Below are positions 58,092-64,000 of a stretch of DNA of 64,000 nucleotides, in pieces. The notes under the pieces are model-generated. The model made no database searches and was not told the DNA's origin. It worked only from the letters and a program-made list of their open reading frames with translations. Position 1 is the stretch's first letter. Each line of letters opens with the position of its first letter. This DNA comes from Aristolochia californica. Its lineage: Eukaryota; Streptophyta; Magnoliopsida; Piperales; Aristolochiaceae. The stretch is from positions 8,374,723 through 8,438,722 of the forward strand of contig JARWKL010000011.1 of assembly GCA_029961685.1 (NCBI GenBank), read 5' to 3'. Made by a program: the position numbers and the translations under genes.

Positions 58092-59699
58092 TCAACCGTT
58101 TTCAAATGTGTCTGAGCACCCTGAAACTGAATGCCAATTTGATACTGTGGAACCATTTTCAAATGTGTCTACAGCATCCGGTTCTGGGAGCACACTCTTC
58201 TCAAAAAACGTTGAATGGAGTGCCCTCACACATTGTTCTGACTCACTGTCGTTCACTATTAGGGAAATATTGACCTGCACACAGGATATGACAACATCCA
58301 TGTGAACATTCATGAGCCCAAACACAGACGAACATACACAGAGATGGAAACAGACCTTTGATGCTCCTTGAGAGATCATTTGAACATTCACACCATTAGT
58401 TCGAAGGACATTGAAAGCCTATAAGGAAACACCATTCACTCAGCAAATGTCAGTCCACCTGCAAATCTTATTTGCTAATAGAAGCCTCTCAATATTCTTT
58501 TTAATGTTGAACCCCGATACACAAGTGAGACTTGAAGCCAAGATTACACAAAAGAAACCACCCCCCACCGACCTATTGATGGTTTGAAAGTTTTAACTAT
58601 CATGCAAAATGTATGGGAATCAGTAGTATACGTGAGTCTTACCTTTTCAAGTATCAACGAAGACCGTTGGACATTTCCGATAAGTGATATTATAGATCTA
58701 TGTTGGAGAAGATTTACAACAGCAATTTTCTCTAGTTCCTCAACTACGTGGTCTAGTTCCTGCTCAACCAGTATAGTTTAGATTGCCTTAGGAATGCAGT
58801 AAGAAGCACATGAAAATGAAAGACCTTTAGCTGAAGTAACATATTTATGAGAGCCTAAGTTCATACACTTGCCTGCTGAATTAGCTCCCTACTCCAAAGC
58901 TTTGAAGGGTCTAATGTCAAAGAAAGACTGACTTCACTCGTGGCAACAACATCCACAGAGATACCCAAATCTTCAAATATCGAGAAAACCTGCCCATCAA
59001 AGAGAGATAAATCCACTCAGTGCTCATAGAAAATGGCTGTTTGTAAGATAAAAGAAAACGAATAAAGAAAAAGATAAAAACATAGCTAGGAGGAACATTT
59101 TTAACATGTGGCAAGATAATGAACCTTGGCAAGGAAACCAAATTGTCCAAGCATTCGGGTGCTAGCGATGTCCAACATAGTGACATTTTGTTTCAAGACT
59201 ATGCTAGTAAGAACCGCCTGCAAGTGATAAAATGTTAATTTTACTTGAAACAGTGATAGTGATTTCAGAGGAAGTAATGCCACAGACCTTACTCATATCT
59301 CTTGCTTTAGTTATGAGGGTACCCGCTGCTTTAGGGTTGTACGAATTTTTTACCCTAACAGGAATATCACCTTCTCGGGCAGGTCTCATTGACTGTGGGT
59401 GCAAGACCTGCAATGGTAGCATAACAAATTGGCCAACAAAAAACTTTAATAGGACTTATGAAACAATCACTTCCAGTAGTTGGAATAAGCTGTATTACTT
59501 TATTGCCATATAAAACTCCAAAGTTTTCTAACAAGTCAAGGAAAACTAACAAACAGAACAAGGAATGTACACTCAACCACACCTGTGCCCCGAAATATGC
59601 AAGTTCTGCAGCCTCATCAAATGTCAAATAGGGTACAGGTTTTGCGTGTGCATAAATATTCGGATCACAAGTTAAAACACCATCCACATCCTTCCATAC
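58092..59699 (-). CDS. AK: Aspartate kinase, monofunctional: C-terminal seven exons (partial)
   Basis: Exons on - in order: 59699-59583, 59407-59288, 59217-59125, 58989-58873, 58759-58643, 58418-58356 and 58274-58092, giving 269 codons before the stop, all in frame. They read [12 protein letters not shown] (end of the kinase domain), [12 protein letters not shown] and KAAGTLITK, then the ACT domains: [67 protein letters not shown] and [20 protein letters not shown]. The enzyme phosphorylates aspartate, the first step to lysine, threonine and methionine, in plastids, and lysine feedback acts through the ACT domains. No homoserine dehydrogenase follows, so it is the monofunctional type. One intron, 58872-58760, has a GC donor. 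The first 250-300 residues are missing. Confidence 0.93.
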
Positions 59700-61336
59700 C
59701 TGTCAATAAAGAAGTAGGCTGCTACTGAACCTCAGTAAGCAAATAAAATATATCACTACAAATATAAGATAGCATCATGTTCCCATACACTGTTTGAATG
59801 TGCTATTTAGTCATGGTTTTCTACAAATAAGGGCTCCAAGTTCCAAAGAATTTCAAAAGAAGGTGGATATTATGGTTTCACAAAAAGACGACACAGATTT
59901 AAAGGTCATCCATCAAACAAAGGGTTCAATAACAACAAAAAAGAAAAGTTTCTAATACGAGTCTGCTGAGCAGAAATTCATGAAGGACAAGCAGCTTTGC
60001 CAGAAATTCAAAGGTTTAGAGAGAGAAACAACAGAATCAAATCCTCTAGAAACTAACTAACACACAGCAAATATAAATAAATGTTCAGAATAGCTTGAGA
60101 AAAGAATAGAAGAGCGCTGTATATTTCTTTGTGGTTTGTTCATTAGTATCTTAGTCTGCAATTCGAACCCTCTATTGACTGTAAAATCTGTGCAGGCCAG
60201 TTTTCTGGGCAAACTCATGAATGTCTCATGTTCAGAAATCAAATTCAACTTAGTCTGTTCACAATATTATTTGCCAGAGCCTTTTGTGCTTGTCATTCTC
60301 TCACCGAATTCAGAAACCATAACAGTTTCAATCAAAGATTATCCTCACAGAGTTAAGAAGACAATTAGAGGTGACCAGAAAATTACAATAGCATCCCCAC
60401 CAAAGAATCTTTAACTGAAATTTAAATATGTGATAGCATGTTATTTCAAATTTGTTTCCTTAGATCTATCAAACAAAAAAATATGAATTTACTTAGTGAA
60501 GTTAAATGATCTAAACTAAGGTATATGTATTTACTTATTTATGAAAGACTATTGACATGATTAAACTGACAATCTTATCCCTGCTCTTGGCTGCTAACGT
60601 TATGGTACTCTTTTGTTTTTTTATAAAACGTTATGGAACTCTTTTAAGGCAACAACTCCCCAATGCCCTTTTCAAAAAATCTTCCAACTTATATCCTCTC
60701 AAAACAATCCTATTTTGAAATCCTTAGAAACTTGGATTCTTCAATCCAAGGGGTAAAATAAATATATTTAGTTTTAAGCACATAATATTTCCATCTCTAG
60801 TCAGAGTACGAAGGGAAAATTCAAGGAAAAATTTTGTGATCCTGTGCTACCTATTTGTGCTACCTATTTGATTTGAATAATTATAGGTCCTCATTTGCTT
60901 GAAAGACAAATATAGAGAATGATCAATTGTCGGTCGATAGTATAGGCCTAAGGTTATCTGTGGCTTCTCTCCTTCTGCTCTTGAAGGCAAAATTTGAAGG
61001 CATTGAAGCTCTTCCCTCTTCATCTCCCCTCTCTTTCCTCCCATTCTGCACCTCTACTTCATTTCTTTGATATTTCAACGCCTGTTGTTTTTCACTTCTT
61101 TCCAACTTATTCCTAACAATACAATTGCTCACTCAGCAAAAGACAAAACTCCTTGGATTAAATTATAGTGAACTTTATTATCTAAATCTGTCCTCTTCTT
61201 CTTCAAGGCATATAACTACTTTAACAGCTGTTGGCAGATTCCCATTCTGGAAGCCAAGTTGGTTGAAGGTAGTGTCCAGCTAAATTAGGTGGAGTCATTT
61301 TGAACTAAAGATAGACTAATTTAACTAACTATGCTA
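59700..61336 (-). other. Upstream side of the aspartate kinase exons, no exon found
   Basis: The acceptor CAG at 59702-59700 shows that an upstream exon must exist or once existed. No kinase N-terminal motif (the KFGGSS start or GGSDLTA) was found on - in 59700-64000. The + frame 60136-60414 is open over 92 codons but unrecognised. Pyrimidine-rich text at 60960-61050 has no assignment. The stretch could be part of a long intron or a breakpoint. Confidence 0.5.
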
Positions 61337-61800
61337 AAACCACAATGCAGTTGTTTTAAAAGCCCAATCAATGACTGCACTTACTCAGGACCTTCAGAAA
61401 TCACAAAGGGACCACCAATGCCTCTTACTCAGGACCTCTTGGTACAGCAAATTCTACAACTGCCGAGATTCACAGCCTTCATCAAGGACTCATCATTCAC
61501 AAAAACTCCATGTGTGGCCCTCTTTGGATTAAAGGAGACTCTACCAATGTCATTGGCTGGTGCTCCACAGCCAAGCCACCCCATTGGAAGCACTGACCAA
61601 CCTATCATGAGATTATGGACAATGTAGCTAGTTTTCATTGTTCATGGCATAGTCTACTGAGATCAACCAATTATGCTGCAGATTCAAGAGCTAAAAAAGG
61701 GCTATCTCTCCAATCCCTTGTTGGAAGGAGAACCCCTTCCTAAAATTTGTTTTTGTAAGCTACACTCAAGTATAAAATTTCACCTTCGAAAAAAAAAAAA
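61337..61800 (+). pseudogene. LINE-derived RNase H remnant with poly(A) tail
   Basis: The + strand reads YSGPLGTANSTTAEIHSLHQ, PLWIKGDSTNVIGWC, EIMDNVASFHCSWH and LLRSTNYAADSRAKKG. These are the Glu (AEIHSL), Asp (GDS) and Asp (AADSRAK) blocks of the plant LINE RNase H-like domain (RVT_3 type). A frameshift is needed near 61500. An A-rich tail at 61787-61802 marks a LINE 3' end. Upstream LINE parts are missing, as expected from 5' truncation. Confidence 0.75.
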
Positions 61801-61898
61801 AGAGAGAGAGAGACTGCACCTTCTGGAATTATATGTATTAACTTCAGTTCAACAAACATGTTATCTACCTTACATATCAGGTTTCAATGCAATCAAAC

Positions 61899-62085
61899 GT
61901 TTTTTTTTTATGAATAGTGCGTATATTGATAAGAAAAAAAAAATTACAAACCTAGCTCTGGGGGGCCCGACTTCACAACAAAGTGTTGGAGAGAAATGCC
62001 CACCTTGGCCTGGGTATCTGCCAGGTGATTAACAGAACGCGGAATGTGATTCCATTTACAGCTTAAAGGGGAAAATAAATTACGG
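61899..62085 (-). pseudogene. Second LINE RNase H remnant, C-terminal part
   Basis: Minus-strand text CKWNHIPRSVNHLADTQAKV is the end of an RVT_3-type RNase H domain (H-I-P-R-x-x-N-x-x-A-D). The T run at 61901-61909 on + is an A tail on -. The N-terminal part of the same domain lies at 63511-63835; the two are separated by the insertion H4. Confidence 0.75.
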
Positions 62086-62119
62086 CCCTATTAGTTCACT
62101 TACACTGGATAAAATATGC

Positions 62120-63510
62120 CAAAAGCTGTTAGTGCGCAGCGTAAGTGCAGGGGGAAAGTGAAATACAAATGTATTTCACTTTCCCTCATTTTAGGCATAA
62201 TGGGAGGGAAAGTGAATTCAGAGGAGTCGAGCTCTGAATTCACTTTCCCTCTCTCAATTACATCAGGCTCGGGCTGTCGGGAAGGAAGCTCAGTCGAACA
62301 AGGCTTCGAAGAAAAAAAAATTCTCTCTCACTCACGACCGACCTTCAACGATTTCAATCGCCCTCTGTGCGACCTGTCTCCGGCGCTTGACTCCCTTCCT
62401 CTCGCCGTCCCCAGCACTGACGACCTTCGGCAACTTCTCTCCCCTCTCTGCAACCTCTCCGGTTCCTCTCTCGCTCGCGACTTCGGCAATTTCAGTCGCC
62501 TCCTCTGCGACCTTTCCCCGGAGCTCGACTTTTTTCCTCTCACCGTCCCCTGCACCGACAACTTCTCTCCCCTCTCTGCAGCCTCCGTTATTCGTTCCAC
62601 TCGCTACAACCTCTGTTATTCGTTCCACTAGCTGAGCGAGGAAGACGAGCTACAGTAACTCGTTTTAAATAATTATTATTATTAATTTTTCCTTTTAAAT
62701 AACCATTGTTATTATTTATGTTCAGTTTTATTTTTTTTATAATCTCGTTTTTCTTTTTTTATTTTATATTCATATTTTGGACTTTTTCATTATGCAATAC
62801 TTAGTATTTAATTACTTCCCAATTTTATTTTTTAATTATAAAGTATAATTAAAACTAATAATATATTTTTATTTTCTTTCGTTCCTTTTAAAATAATTGT
62901 AACTTTGTTTAATGTTTGGGTCAAGTGGAGTTTGTAAACACTCAAGCTAACCTCGAGCCATATTTTTAAGAACTCAACTTTACCCCAAACCCTTAACCTT
63001 AAACCCCTACTAATTTGACAAAAAAAAAAGGCTAAAAAGAGGAACTAGATCCACCCTGTTTTCCCACCCTAATTTGACAAATATTTGTGTGTTGTATTTT
63101 TGTATATACAATTGTAATTTTTTTATATTAAATAAGTGATTGAATTATATTTGTATTATTTTTATTATTACGATGTTCGTGTAGTACGATGATTGTATAA
63201 TTATTTCATATTTAGATATTATAAAATTACAATTTTAATAATATAAAAGTAAGCATTTATTTAATTGTTATATTTAATATATTTTATTTATTAACTAATA
63301 TTAATTTAATTTTCTGAAAGCCAGATATATCAAAATATTTTATTTAATACATAATTTATTTGCACATTACACCACACTTTCCATTGTGCACACTAACACA
63401 AACAAGTACTTTACACTGCACTTTCCATTGCACACACTAACACAAACAAGTACTTTACATTCCCTCTCACTTTCCCCCTAAACTTACATTGTGCACTAAC
63501 CCCCCCCCTA
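62120..63510. mobile_element. Foldback Harbinger-like element H4 splitting a LINE RNase H
   Basis: Left TGTTAGTGCGCAGCGTAAGTG, then CAGGGGGAAAGTGA; right complement GGTTAGTGCACAATGTAAGTT, then TAGGGGGAAAGTGA. The terminus GGGGGTTAGTGC is related to H1-H3. Two perfect palindromes built on GGGAAAGTGA follow the left end (62152-62185, 16-bp arms; 62204-62251, 20-bp arms). The interior holds a C/T-rich leader with a duplicated coding-like unit (62340-62640), then AT-rich text and two copies of ACTTTCCATTG.ACACACTAACAC-type text near 63375-63450. No transposase. The exact left boundary and target duplication are uncertain. The frame 62116-62631 is probably not a gene. Confidence 0.7.
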
Positions 63511-63835
63511 CATATTTCATTGAACATACAACAATCACGCCATGGGGGTTTGTCGTGGTTTGCACACCAATTGATGACCACTTTTGAGTCGCCTTCAATA
63601 TAAAGGGGACCAGAAAGGTAGCTAGAGAAGATTTTGAGCCCGTGCAACAAACCCGAGAGCTCTTCTGTGGTAGAGTCTGAGTTGCCAATGGGGCCTGCAT
63701 AAGAGAAGAGGAGGTCACCATTTTCATTGTGGATAACACCATCAAACCCTACTGGACCCAGGCAGCCGAGAGCTCTTCCATCAAAATTGAGTTTTGAGTG
63801 CCCGGGAGGAGGGGGGCCCATATAGCCATGGTTGG
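63511..63835 (-). pseudogene. Second LINE RNase H remnant, N-terminal part
   Basis: GPPPPGHSKLNFDGRALGCL, then GFDGVIHNENGDLLFSYAGP, STTEELSGLLHGLKIF and PLYIEGDSKVVINWC are the first three quarters of the plant RVT_3 RNase H-like domain: catalytic Asp in NFDG, Glu in TEELSGL, Asp in EGDSK. The frame is open from 63821 to the junction with H4 near 63510. Its end is found at 61899-62085. The remaining 63836-64000 on this strand is upstream LINE sequence (LADYRWAIFAPS-like) that I could not place firmly. Confidence 0.88.
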
Positions 63836-64000
63836 GGGGCGAGGGGGCAAAGATAGCCCAGCGATAGTCTGCCAGTTTCCCTTGAAGTTTGAATCACTGA
63901 AATTTCTGAATTCTTTTTTATTTAGGAGCCAAACAAAAACTTGGCTAGAGATTTGCTCAGTCAGAACCTCAATAGGAGAGGTTTTGAATTTGAATTTCCT

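Noticed and set aside
60136..60414. 92-codon + strand frame upstream of the aspartate kinase exons
   Set aside because: It was considered as a separate gene or missing exon. It is on the wrong strand for the kinase, matches no family known to me and has no splice partners.
62116..62631. Open frame of 171 codons, + strand
   Set aside because: It starts in the terminal repeat of H4 and runs through palindromes and a duplicated CT-rich unit; the sequence FNRPLCDLSPALDSLPLAVP is repeated with changes. Better explained as element leader than as a gene, although the duplicated unit is odd.

Overview
The window is nuclear DNA from a flowering plant. The evidence is two split plant genes with GT-AG introns, a dense nest of plant LTR retrotransposons, and PIF/Harbinger, hAT and LINE elements in AT-rich spacer. 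The species cannot be named from sequence alone; element density suggests a medium to large, repeat-rich genome. Two host genes are recognisable. The first is a complete VPS15 gene (regulatory kinase-like subunit of the class III PI3-kinase complex; + strand, 15978-27255), with 12 coding exons that read as one open frame of 1,497 codons. The second is the 3' half of a monofunctional aspartate kinase gene (- strand, 58092-59699): seven in-frame exons covering the end of the catalytic part and the ACT domains. Its 5' exons are not in the window.

Layout. 1-13740 is stacked Ty1/copia DNA: an LTR end, primer site and gag on + (1-1350); a - strand copia element (1376-7727) broken by a Harbinger element (4375-6154, TAA duplication) and by a solo LTR (6801-7397, GGTTT duplication); a - strand Sirevirus-like element with an extra ORF after pol (7728-11483); and a + strand Sirevirus-like LTR and gag start (11484-13740) holding another solo LTR (11697-12305, CATAC duplication). 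A hAT remnant (13741-15596) ends 382 bp before the VPS15 start codon. After VPS15 comes decayed spacer (27256-30584), then a 5.9-kb PIF/Harbinger element (30585-about 36471) that keeps both its genes, a Myb/SANT-like ORF1 and a DDE transposase, in broken form.

36570-48352 is a + strand copia element torn open by nested insertions: a non-autonomous LTR element (37996-43109) containing a hAT element (38466-40769, perfect 8-bp duplication) that itself contains a Harbinger fragment (39063-39695); further along lie a second copy of the same LTR family and a 106-bp tandem repeat. 48360-49980 is mostly unassigned and holds a striking 76-nt hairpin. 49985-53225 is a - strand Sirevirus-like gag-pol fragment with two LTR insertions, followed by a + strand LTR (53226-54830) and AT-rich retroelement debris. 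After the aspartate kinase exons, two LINE RNase H remnants face each other tail to tail (61337-62085), and one of them is split by a foldback Harbinger-like element (about 62120-63510).

The two host genes have no evident functional link: VPS15 acts in endosomal trafficking and autophagy, aspartate kinase in plastid amino-acid synthesis. The most informative new material is in the mobile elements: an autonomous-type Harbinger with related non-autonomous copies in the same window, the extra Sirevirus-like ORF, arrays of TGATCGATCA dyads confined to one element lineage, palindromic TATA boxes shared by several LTRs, and the unexplained hairpin. No tRNA, rRNA or CRISPR feature was seen.
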